A stretch of DNA of 64,000 bases from Ichthyophonus hoferi (Eukaryota; Opisthokonta; Ichthyosporea; Ichthyophonida; Ichthyophonidae), in NCBI GenBank assembly GCA_002751075.1, contig NAOQ01000151.1, positions 68,564 to 132,563 on the forward strand. Reading direction: 5' to 3'. The notes under the pieces were generated by a model. That model was not told the DNA's origin, made no database searches, and worked only from the letters and a program-made list of their open reading frames with translations. Position numbers and translations under genes: made by a program. Below are positions 1 to 13,048 of the stretch, in pieces (position 1 is the stretch's first letter; the number at the start of each line of letters is the position of its first letter).

Positions 1-1489
1 TTGGTATTAAATGCCAATCCAATATGATTGATCGAAATTGAACCAGCCAATGACAGAGGTCCCGTGACTAAATAATAAGCCATTTCAGATCATATGTTTT
101 AGGCTCCAGATAACACATTGCTTAGGCATCCTACTTAAGTCAAGTCCTGCTGACTTGTTTGATAATAAAAATATGTCTTAGCATATTTGTACTCCGTGTA
201 TGCAAGGGCCATGCTAAAACGCCCTTTAATTTGGTACTCTCTCTTCTTCTAATTGAATATAGTAGGTCACAGGAACGCTTCTATTTCCACTTACCATTTG
301 AACAGAATAAAATAATGTTGTTTTCTCATTTGCAAATGGCATTTACTTTTTTTCTCTGTATTTATTGCTTTTACTGTGCTTTATCACCTACGTACTTATT
401 GATTGATTTAATTAACCCTAATAAAATATATAATCAACCAATCAAGCATCGGTACATTTGAAGTAACCATAGTCATATTTACCTTAAGGACTTTACATCT
501 GATTGCTTTAACTAGGATCAATATGTAAACATTAATCTGGAGACAAGGACGTGCATGTGATATTATGGGTTGATAGTAGGTGGATTTCAGAATGGGTTGA
601 GATTATTATCTCATTAGGGTTTTATGCAGTTGGATAGGACCCTGGTTTCTATACAAAGTTTTTTAAAAATTCATTCCATATTGATAATACATTAATAGTA
701 TTGCCCATTACACATTATTTTGGTCCTGTCACTCAAAAATTATTTGATGTACTAGGATAGTGGATCAAACTCAATTGCAACTTAATCTCGCGGTAATAGG
801 GGATATCGTGGTATATATTCTACTATATCCTGCAATGGCCTACAGTATCTAATCAAGACAAGTTTCCCGCCAATGGCCCCTGCCCACCAATCCCCTGCCT
901 CCCCTCTTAATTTCGATCATTAACGTACGTCTCACATGCGCCGCTTAAACATATCTAGGGTAGGATATAGGGTATACAATATTACAATATTACTATTGTT
1001 ACCAGTATTATAGGGATAGTATAGGCCTGTGCTTAACTTACCTAAGGATTTAGTAGCAAATCTACCCAGGTACCTAATATTTTGACACATAATCTGTATT
1101 ACGTTATTTTTTTTCTTACACATAAAGTGTCATCTACCTGTAAGCCTTTTACCCCCGCCGCAGGTAAGATATATCCATCCCTAGGCCTACAAGAAATTCT
1201 GTTTGTGGCTACATTTTATTGTTTTTTGGGTGCACACACAATTACCGAATAAACTTGACGGGTGTATTCTTTTTCACTTTAAGATAAAAGTTTTTGGGTA
1301 TATAGATAAAGCCATTGTGGTGTAGGCATATAGTTTCAGGTATATATCTACAGGTATAGGCCTATAGGTGTGCAAGATGGGGTGTTTATACGACCCTTAT
1401 AGCCACTCTATGAAGCTGCCATGTCAGACAAAATGCCGTGATTAACTGTGGGGATGTTTCATATAACCCACAGGCCTGCTGCTTTCATC
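1..1489. other. Upstream intergenic DNA, no gene recognised
   Basis: AT-rich sequence with no convincing exon on either strand. The part just before 1490 must hold the SSRP1 promoter and 5' UTR, but no TATA box or initiator can be fixed. Confidence 0.6.
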
Positions 1490-4400
1490 ATGTCGGAGAA
1501 ACTTACCTTCGAGAATATCTGTCTCAGCACAGTCATCACCCCAGCCAATGTAAGTCTACCTGTTGCCTTTGAGCCTATTCTGGTGCACACTGAGGAGATA
1601 TAATTAGTCAAATACCTAATATTATTGTGGGGTTTTTTCCTTACAGAATCTTGGTACACTCAAGATGGCCGGATCTGGTATAGCCTGGCGTACACTGGAC
1701 AAACAGAAAACCATTACAGTGATGAAAGAGTAGGTTAGGGTAAGAGTTGAGTAAATTAATGATAAGGGTTGGCAGGATAAAGGGAGAGAGAGAGTGTGAA
1801 GGAGGGAAGGAGATAAATAGAGAGTCCAGGAAATATGGCGTGTGTAAACCAGGAAGTGTGAGAAAAAGATGAAGTATAAAAAGGAATAGTTAATATGGAG
1901 AAGGAATTAGAGATAAGAGAGAAGAAACAATAGAATGATGTTGAGGTATGTGTATAGACCAAATAAGAGCTGTTGGGCCAGTGTTTTCATGTTTGTGGGA
2001 AAATAATTGGAATAGATATAGATAGAGCTAAAAAAAACAAGGCTATTTAGGAAGGAAATATGGCATGATGTGATAAAGTATTACAGTAATAAGTGTGATC
2101 AGGTGGTTAAGGAGGAGGGAACAAGGAGGACAGACTGCAGAGCAGAGTAGGGGGAAAGACGGGGGGAGGGAGAGGGAAGAGAGGGGCTGTGCTATAGCAG
2201 GGCTAACCATAGGGGGCCTTAGGAACATGCAGTCTGCACTGTGGCGTAAGGCTGCCAATGGCTATGAGTTGAAAGTACTCTGTAAGGATGGATTGGTCCA
2301 CCGACTAGATGGATTTGAAGATGAGGTAATCTGGCCATGCACCAATTATATACATGCATACCTACTTGGCATCAACATGCTCACCTTCCATCTCTTCTCT
2401 CTGGTTTTTCTACAAGTCTCTGTCTTGTTCTTCAATATATAATGACATCCCCCTTGCTTGTTTGTTAGTGGTACTGTTTCTATTGTTACACACCTATAAA
2501 GTACACTTACATACAGTGAGCTAATAGCGAGTACTATACTTCAGAATTTCTCCAAAATCCAACTTTTTTTCAAAAACAACTTTGAAATTGAGATTGGTGT
2601 GGTAGAACAAGCTGTCAAGGGTTTCCACTGGGGCGATGTGGAGGTCAAAGGTAAGCTAATCATATTTGGTTTAAGGACTATAAGGCCTTTCCATTGGAGA
2701 AAAAAAATGGGCAGGGGAGGATGCAAGATTATAAAGGAAAGATATTAAGATATAAGAAGGAAATACACTCTGAGTGAAGGACAGGGTGGGGATTAGACAA
2801 TAATCACGTGACGACAGACTAGTGGTGTGGTTTACTGTGCCTACTACTATAACTATAAGAGGTCTTGGTTCATTAAGAAGGGCAAGATCATTGGATAGAG
2901 AGATATAAACACACAAGATCATTGGAAGGGGGATGAGGGAGATAGATCGAGTAACTGGGTAGGGTGCAGGGCCCCTGGTGAACTTCATGGTAGATGGGAA
3001 GGCAGCCTTTGATGTGCCAATCAGCGAGGTCAGTCAGAGCGTGTTGTCCAGTAATAAGATGGAGGTCTCTATTGAGTTACAGCAGCCCGAGAAGCAGGTA
3101 AGAGATTTTGTATTGCTTACGTAATATATAAACCGGTAGGAAGATGGGGCCGGTTGCGAGGTGTTGCCTTCCCATTGGCCAGCCTTTATATATAATATAG
3201 TTACAAGAATGGCACCTGTTATACGGGGTTTATAAATAGGGTTCAGTTGATTGCAGGGTATACTCTTATCTAATTGGCTTGCTGGTTGGTTCCTCCTATC
3301 AGAACAAGCAGGAGATGTTATATGAGATGCGATTCTTCTTCACTAGGGACCCCGATAAAGATGTAGCCATAGATGATGATGATGAGGAGAAGAAGGAGGC
3401 ACAGGATACCAGGGCACAGGTAAGCTATCTGATTGGACTACCCTGGGGGAGAGCTGCGAATAGTGTGGGGAGAGAGTAACTAAGACCAGGGTGTGATCAA
3501 GTAGGCTATACTATGGATAGATGCTATTGGGCGGAATAGATTAGGTATTGGTGTATACCAATGGTCATTGGGCCGTTAATGGAATATATATAATATATTC
3601 ACGTAGAAATAGAGTAATGTGTTGACTAATGATCTGGCCCCATTAGAAATTCCACAAACGATTGGCCGAGAAGACAGATAAGAGTCGGTTTAGCGGAGAT
3701 TCAGTGGCCACTTTCCCAGAGATGTTATTCCTTACACCCCGGTAGGATCCCCTCCACAATTAAGAGTCAAGAGCTGTGAGGATGGCATGCCTGTGTGTAT
3801 GTGATAGAGGGGCTAGGGGGTCATATAGAGGGGGATGGGCAGGGCCCTGCAGGGAGAGTAAGGGAAGCAGGAAGCAACCTAATCTCTAGGGGGGTGGCTC
3901 AGTGGCAAGTATCAGATGGAGTTTTTCCCCAAGTTTGTCAAGCTACGTGGGCCTACCCACAACTATAACGTGATGTACAATCAGATTCAACGCATATTTC
4001 TCCTGCCCAAACCCGATGGCTTCTTCTATGTCTTGGCTGTGAGTGCTTGGTCCTCAGCTAGGAGCTAGATTGGGCTGGGAGGGGGAGAGGGGAGAGGGGA
4101 AAGGAAAGTAAAGAGAGAGAGCGGCTGGGAGGATACGATGAATAATATACAGATTGATCAGAAATAGAGAGAATTGAGAGAAAGTAAGAGATGGGCGTTA
4201 AAGAGGTAGCAGGGCTATAGGGGAGAAGGCAGCGAATGGCATAGGATAAGAGGTGATTATAATATACTGACCAATCAGGTGTAATAGCTCCTGTTAGACC
4301 CACCGGTGAGGCAAGGGCAGACTACATACCCGTTTTTGATTGTTCAGATCCCCAAGGAAGAGGAAACTAACTTGGAGTTCAACTTATCAGAGTGGGTCCT

Positions 4401-7400
4401 TCTCTGTAATGCTTCAAATCTTTGTATTCTCATTGGCTAATTGTTTTATCAATTGATTGCCATACTTACCTCTCCTGATGTATTTGTACCCCAATGACAT
4501 TCCTCCACTGTTGCACCTAGCTATTCTATTGGGCATGTACTCTTCTACTTCTCACAGGATACTTAACCTCTGTAGCTAGACTAATCAACTCACTTCATCC
4601 ACACAGGGAGCAAAGGGAGGAGAAGTTTGCTGGTAAGCTGACTGTTGACTCTCTCAAGGGATTGGCCATTGAGACCCTCCCAAGATTGCTTAAGGTGCTG
4701 GCTAATAAGAAAGTAGTCTGTGCCAGTGCTGAGTTTAAGGCGTAAGTGATGGCATGATGCCGATAAGTAGTGGTAGGATATGGTAGAGATCTAGGCTAAC
4801 TGACCAAAGCGAGCAGGATGGATGACAGCAAATGCCTCAAATGTGCCCTCAAGGCCTCCAGTGGTGTGCTGTATCCTCTGGAAAATGGGATACTTTTTAT
4901 TCACAAGGTGAGTGATTATACCTGTTTACATTGGCTCTTCTTCCTTTACCCTTTCCTTACCCATTATAGTTGCACATATTCCCTTATTTATACCTGGCCT
5001 CCTACAGCCGGCCATCTATGTACGCTATGCAGACATGTCCCTGGTGACCTTTGACCGCCAGGCTGGATCTAGTGCCCGATCATTTGAACTGATTGTTAAC
5101 ACTAAGAACGATAGCAAGCATAACTTTACTAACCTGGCTAGGTAGGTGAAGTAGTTGGTATATGACTTGTATATTTTTATCGAGAGTGGTCTATTAGTGT
5201 AGGCTGTATATATCGAGAGTGATTGTTTCATATGAGGTTAGCAACACTACTGTCCTTTCTATAATATACAGTATATAGTATATAGTATATAGTATATAGT
5301 ATATAGTATATATATATGGATGTCTGGTGATGATGGTATAAAGGTGCATTTCATAGAGGGAGATGGCTGCTAGATTACTCAGGGAGGGTGTATATATAAG
5401 GGTATGTATGTCTAGATATGGTATATCAAGGCCTGCATTTATAGGGAGATGGAGGAACAAGTAAAGTAGTGGCCAATGGATATGGTCCATTATATACGTA
5501 GCCACAGGAAAGCATATTAAAGCTCACTGATTGGTCTGTGCAGGGAGGAATTCCACGTGCTTAGTGACTTCTTTAAGTCCAAGAATATCAACTGTGAGGA
5601 GACCGAGGTGGTAGGTAACCGAGATGAAGGGAGAGGGGGAGGTAGGCAACATAGGGAGAGGGAGATGGGGGTGTGGTCCCTTGTATATAGGCAGTTGGCT
5701 ATAGATATGTAAGCTCCTGTGTATATGGGAAACTAGGGTACGATAGATATATGCCCCCCAAAGGGAAAGGAGGATATAGTGGAAACAATCTAATTGGAGA
5801 ATGATCATCCCTATAGCAAGGTGGTATGTACAGCTATGCTGTTAGCGACGGGGCCAATAACGACGGCTATATGAATAGGGTGCAGGGCGAGGGCGATGAT
5901 GACGAGTCAGGTTTGTTACATGCCCCTAAGTACTAAGTTGGCCCCTCCCTCACTAGGGGTTATACTTACCTCCTTCATCCTCTCCCATTATACTATCTCT
6001 TCTACTCTATACTATCTCTCCTCTCCAGGATTTCACATGCATTCCACCAATATAACTATGGAGCTGTGGTACACCCTAGATTACCTTTATCTACTATCAA
6101 ATGTAAACGTGGATAGTTACCCTCCTCCCCCCTAGACAAGTGCCTGTGTCTATCTCTATACCCCTCTCTTTGTTTCCTTTTGTTTCCTGGTGGACTCTCT
6201 GCTAACCCTCCCTATATTAGAGGATGACGAGGACTTCAATCCCGGAGAAAGCGAATCAGATGTGGCGGAAGAGTAAGTGTATAACAAGGAAATGTGTGTC
6301 GTAGGGACTTTCTCATTCTACCTTTTTCCTATCAGTTTATTCTATGTTTGGCTGCTTGATAAAGCCGTGCGGGCCATGTGATTAGTGTTTGCTGCCTAGA
6401 TATGATTGTTACTATAGAGGTATAAAGCGAGAGCTATAGGAACGACAAGGTGTGAGAGATAAAACAGATATTAGAGACAAACATCACAATAATATACAAG
6501 TAGGTAGGTATACTAACAGGGCACGGGCCTGTAGGTTTGACTCGCAGGCAGAGGTCATGTCAAGTGGCAGTGACGGAGAGGGTGGGCCAGCAGCATCTAC
6601 GGTAAGTTAATACTACTATGGTGTATATAGGGCTATTTGTACGGTAATATACATGAAGGTATTACTATGGTATGGTCTATGTAGAGTTGGTACGACTAGT
6701 ATATGTAGTTATTACTACTATAGTAGATATAGTTATTACTACTATAGTAGATATAGTTATTACTACTATAGTAGATATAGTTATTACTACTATNNNNNNN
6801 NNNNNNNNNNNNNNNNNNNNNNNNNNNNNNNNNNNNNNNNNNNNNNNNNNNNNNNNNNNNNNNNNNNNNNNNNNNNNNNNNNNNNNNNNNNNNNNNNNNN
6901 NNNNNNNNNNNNNNNNNNNNNNNNNNNNNNNNNNNNNNNNNNNNNNNNNNNNNNNNNNNNNNNNNNNNNNNNNNNNNNNNNNNNNNNNNNNNNNNNNNNN
7001 NNNNNNNNNNNNNNNNNNNNNNNNNNNNNNNNNNNNNNNNNNNTATTACTACTATAGTAGATATAGTTATTACTACTATAGTAGATATAGTTATTACTAC
7101 TATAGTAGATATAGTTATTACTACTATAGTAGATGTAGGGTTGGTGGGGAGTGGTCCCTGGAAACTATGTGCTATAGTTAGGATGGAAGAGATAGCTTTA
7201 TATGCATTCATTAGTCGCTATTGTACGAAAGCAGCCAATAATCAGGTTCTAAAGATTTTTTTTACAATTAAGTTACTAATAGTAGTTATAATTGTAGTAT
7301 TACAATATCACACAATACTTGGTTATATGAAGGTGTTGCATAATATTATAGCAAAAAGTTTATTTTAATGGCGCTTAAATCCAGTCTATCTATAGCTAAG

Positions 7401-8901
7401 TATTGGTTGTTTTAAAAAGCTCTATTTTATGAATATTTATGCATGATTTGTTTCTTTGACCTATGAATGATTGGTTGTCATTAATATTCCAAGGCATGTA
7501 TGAAGGAGATGAATATCAATCAAGATGGGATGACTTAGAATAGAGGTAATATACATGGTGACACTTGGCAGCCTTCTTATTTGTGATTGATTATTGGGGC
7601 AGCATGAGGCGGGCAAGAAAGAGAAGAAGCGCAAGGCTGACGCTCCTGAGAGGGAGAAGGAAGGGAGTACCCCCAAGAAGCCTAAGACTGTGAGTGGAGA
7701 GAAGAAGAAGAAGAAAGAGAAAAGGGCTAAGGTAGGTTGAAGTATACAGTGCTATCTAGGGGCTAGTATGTTGCTAGCTGGCTGTATTTCTAGAATGGTA
7801 GTAAGTTCTAGAGAACCAGTACCCATTGAAAAGGCTAGTGAAGTGTGTATGAGGCCGTATCTCCTAGTGGTGGGCTGACACCCTGTGTGCCATAGGACCT
7901 CAATGCTCCCAAGAAACCTCTGAGTACCTATATGATGTTCTGCAATGAGATCAGAGACACCACTAAGGCTGCCAATCCAGAGCTTAGTATGACGGTAGGG
8001 CCAGGCTGTGTTGTATAATGATGTTGTTGTTACGTTGACATAGGTTGTTGTGACTATATAGATCTGGGTGGGCTGCTATACTGCAGAGAGAAACTATAGC
8101 AGTAGATAGGAAAGAAGGACTCCGATATATTGTGCATGCGTATATAGTACTATTTTAGTGTAAGTACAACGCCCTGGTGATTGTATAGTAGTGAGTCGTG
8201 ATAGAACTATGCCAATCTCATTGGGCCTTGGAATATGAAAGTTGTCACTGATAGTATTGGCTGGGTTTACAGGAATTGGTCAAGAAGATGTCTGAGGAAT
8301 GGAAGCTTATATCAGAGGATCAGAAACAGGTAAGTCCTTGGTAGTTTATGTATGGTCTGTATGTTATTGGCTATATCTTGCCTCCCCCTCTCCCTTCCTA
8401 CTAATTCTTCCTGTCTTTACTACTACCCTCCCTTCTTTTCTAGTCTGTATATTTTGGTGGCAGTGCCAATAAACATTTTACTACCCCAGGTTACTCACCT
8501 TTATAATTTACATAGGATTACAAGAAGAAGTATGATACTGCCATGGAAGAATGGCGGACGGCCATGACTGAATACGAGAAGACCAAGCCTGTAGAGGAGG
8601 AGGAAGAGGAGGAAGAGGAGACAACCAAGAAGCCAAAGAAGGTGGGGCAATAGTGGGTGATGGGGCAGGAAGGGCCCACGGGTAGGTTAGGTAGAACATG
8701 ACATGTACGTGGTAAGACCACCTGGGGCTGGGGATAGGCGCATAGCATGCAGTCTATGCAGTTGCCAGGATCTAGTGCTAACCCTCCCTCCCTGTGCAGC
8801 CCACGTCCAAGGCCCCTAAGCGGCCACCAGTAGAGAAGGTCGAGACTGGCCAGAAGTTTGTCAGTGCTGAATTTATTGAAGACTCTGATGTGTCAGACTA
8901 G
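1490..8901 (+). CDS. SSRP1: SSRP1, small subunit of the FACT histone chaperone
   Basis: FACT (with SPT16) loosens and rebuilds nucleosomes during transcription, replication and repair in the nucleus. Exons: 1490-1549, 1647-1729, 2223-2325, 2545-2650, 2970-3097, 3303-3419, 3647-3741, 3903-4038, 4348-4391, 4607-4741, 4817-4907, 5008-5141, 5544-5610, 5817-5910, 6221-6272, 6535-6601, 7603-7731, 7896-7994, 8273-8329, 8516-8641, 8800-8901. They give 674 residues (human protein 709). Domain order is that of SSRP1: an N-terminal PH-like dimerisation region (to about residue 110), the tandem PH-like middle domain (about 199-433, with LTPRGKYQMEFFPKFVKLRG and KASSGVLYPLENGILFIHK), an acidic stretch (about 434-504), a lysine-rich stretch (505-547), an HMG box (about 548-615, starting DLNAPKKPLSTYMMF) and a short tail ending SDVSD. 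The start is the first ATG of an exon reading MSEKLTFENI. Several introns are purine-rich on the coding strand. Identity is very secure; the least certain join is exon 2 to 3. Confidence 0.96.
5261..5318 (+). repeat. 7-bp microsatellite (AGTATAT)n in SSRP1 intron 12
   Basis: About six tandem copies of AGTATAT grade into a TA run. Confidence 0.85.
6715..7132 (+). repeat. 24-bp minisatellite in SSRP1 intron 16, interrupted by an assembly gap
   Basis: Near-perfect 24-bp units (TAGTTATTACTACTATAGTA plus GATA) flank both sides of a 250-base run of N (6794-7043). Each unit contains the palindrome CTACTATAGTAG. The array is in phase on both sides, so the gap is probably collapsed repeat. Confidence 0.9.
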
Positions 8902-9082
8902 CTCCAAGTGGATAGTAGGCTACAGGCCAGTGTCTGATCGGCAACCATGGAACGTATATATATATTTGCACATAAACTAGTAGGAAACCGTTGTTATATC
9001 TTTGAAGAATAGAGTGAGAGAGGCATAGATAGGTGCACATTTATAGTTTTTTTATTCAGCTACACGCTTTAACTCTTGCTAT

Positions 9083-9106
9083 TATATATATATATATATA
9101 TATATA
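9083..9106 (+). repeat. (TA)n microsatellite
   Basis: A dinucleotide TA run about 180 bp beyond the SSRP1 stop codon. Confidence 0.85.
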
Positions 9107-10020
9107 ATATTGGGCTACAGTAATATGACAGTCCGATATTACCGTAATTATATTGACTATCATATTGTAGTAATGTTGTACTTGCGACTTGTTTGGCTTT
9201 GATTAAGTCCTCGCCATTGGACCGAGAATAGGTCACATGTGGTTGTAGATAAAATGCATATAATTTTTGTTTCATATGGCTTTATGTGTCATTTTAACTA
9301 TAGGCATGTGATATGGTGCCTACCTTTCCTTGGTCGGATGTATGTTTAAGTGCTTGCCATTATTGGATCTGGGCGGTGATTACACAGTCAATGATGATAT
9401 CAGATTTCTACCTATAGCTTAGTTGTGAGTGACCAAGAGGGATATATATGCCATGGCTTATTCACGTATGTCTGCAAATATTGCTTAAGAAAATCTATTT
9501 GGTTGATGAACTCGGGGTCATACCAAAGATGTTTTAATTGGTATTATCTGTTTTTTATTGCTGGGCTAAGAGGTCTTTTTAATTATTGGTTCTGATAGAC
9601 AAGCAGAACAAAGAAAAAAAAAAGGAAAAAAAAAAAAGAGGGAGGGGGAGAGTATAAAATATGATGCTGTGAAGGACTGCACTGAGATGGATGGGAAGTA
9701 TAAAAGACAAAGATTTAAAAGAGATTGGTGGTCATAGTAATTATGAAAATTAACCCTCTACAATTAATCATTTACTTTTGAGGATGATTATAAACCTAGA
9801 AAGCCACTTTATCTCTTTTTTAAAAATTGTACCTCTATGCATATATATGCCTTCACAGCCTCACATAGCAAGTATATTCATATTGGGACACACTGGCAGT
9901 TTATACTTAACAATGGCTGGGAACTATTCTGCTATGTGGCATTAAACTAGGGACTTGTCATCTTATAAATTATAAAGTAGTTTTAAGAATCTGTGGTAGT
10001 TCTAGTGTATTGCCCACAAG

Positions 10021-10235
10021 CTTCGGGATCTCCAATCGGTTTCGCTGGGCTAGCAGTAGTGATAGCTAATTTATCTGATCTGTCCTCAAGACTCAGTTCA
10101 AGTGGTAGAGTTTCTATAGAGGGTATGTATACCGACTCTCTATGTCACTGGCTGTATTAATTACACCTCTCTTCCAATTCAGAGGTGATCGATGCTTTGA
10201 TTCGCCTAGGTGTTAATGTGGATGTTGCACAATGA
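10021..10235 (+). CDS. Two phase-compatible exon candidates, C-terminal end of an unknown protein
   Basis: Segments 10021-10122 and 10183-10235 are joined by GT-AG sites in matching phase and read SGSPIGFAGLAVVIANLSDL at the start and VSIEEVIDALIRLGVNVDVA before a TGA. The composition is protein-like against an AT-rich background. No upstream exon or family was found, so this is either the end of a small gene or a chance frame. Confidence 0.28.
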
Positions 10236-11122
10236 GACCGATCAATCCCGGGTGATATATTACGATGCAAATAATAACTATTATCTCTATTTAATGCTAA
10301 TACAGTTCTCTGATTTCTGAACGAGTGAGAGATCTTAACACTGATTATCGTATGTGAGTGCCAACGGTGAAGTAGACATTACATTAGCAATGCAATGGTT
10401 TTATGCATAGATATTGTGATATTGTTTACTTAAATAATCAAATGCAAAGTTATGTGTCATGAGTGATTTCGCATCAACCGTGGCCGTGTATGTGTGAGTA
10501 GCGAGCCTTTGTTAGTCATTCCGTCTTCATTTATACTTTCTCGATCTTTATCGTGTGTGTCCATTGCAGTTAACACCTGCATAGTTAGTTGTATTCATTA
10601 TTGTAAATAGGACCGATCGTAAATATTCTTATTGGCTAATACAACTCACGAAAGGTTACATAAATCCACTAGAATTGTCTGATCTTACCTCGACACTCGA
10701 ATACTATTGTGTCCTATGGATGGCAAATTAACTACTTTCCTCATTGATGTAAGTGTTCACATACCATATACTTTGTATTGACAAAGTAAATTTCCTGTTG
10801 AGAACAATATTCAATTAGCTAATATAAGACTGATCACTTCATCATCCGCTTATTATTAGGATTTTGGCCAAACTACCTGTTTATTCGGTAGTTGACGGTC
10901 TGGTAATAGTAGTGAAAATTTTGTTTTCAGCTATGCATGGATGTGGAGTTACATAACAAGTAGCATAGCCATTACAAAAGAATAATTCCGAAGTAGATCA
11001 AATTAGTTTTATAAATGGTTTTCATCTGTTCTTTTTGCGTTCATGATGTGTGATAGTAAAAATCACTATGGATTTTGACAACCGGCATATTTTCTGTTGG
11101 AATTGATATTGATAGAAGATCA

Positions 11123-11376
11123 TTCTTTAAAGCCTGTCATTGGCATCAAACTATTAGGTACAACATAGCTGAAGCTGAAGTCTACTTCTGGTGGAGTCAC
11201 TGGTTCCTCACAAGTAGCAAACTCATACTCGGCGTATTTTCTGGATGGATCTTTAGAGTCAGAAGGAAATGCGATCTTTACCTTCTTGGCTATGTTTATA
11301 GGCCGTAGTATGGACCACGGGGCTTTGACATGCTTCCTTTTCTTGTGAATACTCTTCTTTGCATTATTATTGTGAT
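11123..11376 (-). CDS. Possible terminal exon of an unknown minus-strand gene
   Basis: An open frame follows an acceptor-like TAG and runs to a stop near 11123. It is lysine-rich at first (KKSIHKKRKHVKAPWSILRP) and then reads FPSDSKDPSRKYAEYEF and FSFSYVVPNSLMPMTGFKE. Codon use looks more coding than the opposite strand. No homologue is recognised and no upstream exon was identified. Confidence 0.27.
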
Positions 11377-13048
11377 TGCTATTTAACAAAGTTATGTAAC
11401 TCTTTGTTAAACACCTTTATTTATGAGACTCGAATGGTCCCTGACTAAGACATGTACTCTGGTTATATATTTTCTGGTATATGATTCACCAGTCAGTTAT
11501 GCGCTAACCTCGTTGCTCTGTTTAAAAACTAAAACATTGGAGTGGAATTAAGGTTTAAATTCCATCATGTGAAAACCTAGAATCCCAACTTAAAAGCTAT
11601 CATTATTCCATAATGCTTGGCTATTGATAGCTTTACTGGGATGTTTGGTTTCGGAAAACTAATCCACCTTTTGAAATTAAGATAAAATACTTTACTTTGG
11701 TTTTGGCTCAAGTCAATTCTGAGTCGTATTTGAACAATAACTATAAGAAGTATAGCTTCACACGGCAATAATACAAATTAATACCACCAACCCCTTCCAA
11801 AAAAAATAGGGGATCTAGTCAGAGACATGAAACATACAATATGTATTAGATATGTGTATCAAGCAGCATTTGAGGCAGAAGAAGAAGCAACAACAGTCAC
11901 AAAAACTACACATTCGTCCATATCACTGGGTTTTAAATATATGCCCATCCAATTATTTAGTGTCAAAACAGTGACTATAACGGCTGGTGTATTAAACATG
12001 TTACCAGCAATATTATGCTATCCCCTGTCATTATTCAAGAAGCACAGAAAAATTACGTTCTCTCTAAAGAGATTCCCATAATTTTTTTGAAATTTTTTAA
12101 GAGAGGAGTGTAAGACTGTGAAGGTTTTCTGAAACAGATCACTGCAAAGGTTATAGCATGTATCCTGCCCTGTGGTTGGTGGTAGAGCAGTACTTCCCCT
12201 TGGAACGTCCTTAATATTCCTGGGCTAAACTACAAAGCATTATTTTTCTATAGTATTTACTAAAAAACAGAGCCTGTAGTAAGGGTATGATATGAATAGT
12301 TAAAGTTACTAAAATAGATCTTTTATTGCATTGCATTACTATATATTTGCCCAGCAAACTTTTGTTTATTTTACACACAACTTTCTGATATATTTCTGTT
12401 CAATTATCATCCGTCACACGTTGAGGTGACTCTCCTATTGGTTCCTTTTATACTGGTTCCTCTTATCAATTATTAACATTTTTTTTTTCACCGAGGTATT
12501 TATTTCTACTCGTTAAATGTTTTAAGGTATTTAAGGTATTTAAGGTATTGGGATACTACTTATCATTTGGTGAGCTTCTAAATTATTGAGGTACCAATCA
12601 TTTGTTATTGCTTCTATTTGATTGAAACCGAAATGCTTTCGCTTTGGACTTTGGCAGCCTATGCATTTTCGGGTATAATCGCATATTTCCAGCCATTTTG
12701 AGGAAGAAATTGCAAATATAAGCAATATAAATAATAGGTAACCTATTTTTCCATTTTATCAGTAAGAAAACATAACTTGATGTTTTTTTGACTTAGAAAG
12801 TTATTATGTTGTAAAGTTAAAAGCAATGAAAGGAAGAGAAAAAAAAATTCTGGATGAAAGAGTTGCAAGCCTACTAATTATTCATAAATACTGTCATCAC
12901 TTTTGGGTCGCGATTTTCACCCTTTTATTTGTAATTGTATTGGACATCTAGCCCGTCCTTTCAGTAAACAGCAGCGATAGTGTGTTGAGGATAACGTAAT
13001 TTAGCTTCGGTTAAAGATAGCTAATAAGCAAAGAGAATTAGGTGAAAT

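Larger units (their letters stand above)
8902..13048. other. Intergenic stretch between SSRP1 and NTHL1
   Basis: It begins with the SSRP1 3' UTR and contains poly(A)/purine runs near 9617-9655. Apart from the two weak exon candidates listed separately (10021-10235 + and 11123-11376 -), nothing is supported. Confidence 0.55.

Noticed and set aside
6653-7211. Open frames on both strands across the first N gap
   Set aside because: They consist of a tyrosine/isoleucine-rich translation of the 24-bp minisatellite plus unknown bases.
10716-10751. Short start-like exon MDGKLTTFLID before a GTAAGT donor
   Set aside because: The only in-phase continuation found gives a 21-residue peptide; insufficient evidence for a gene.
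12540-12725. Cys-rich minus-strand frame vaguely like a retroelement zinc-binding segment
   Set aside because: Only one short stretch fits; no neighbouring domain supports an element.
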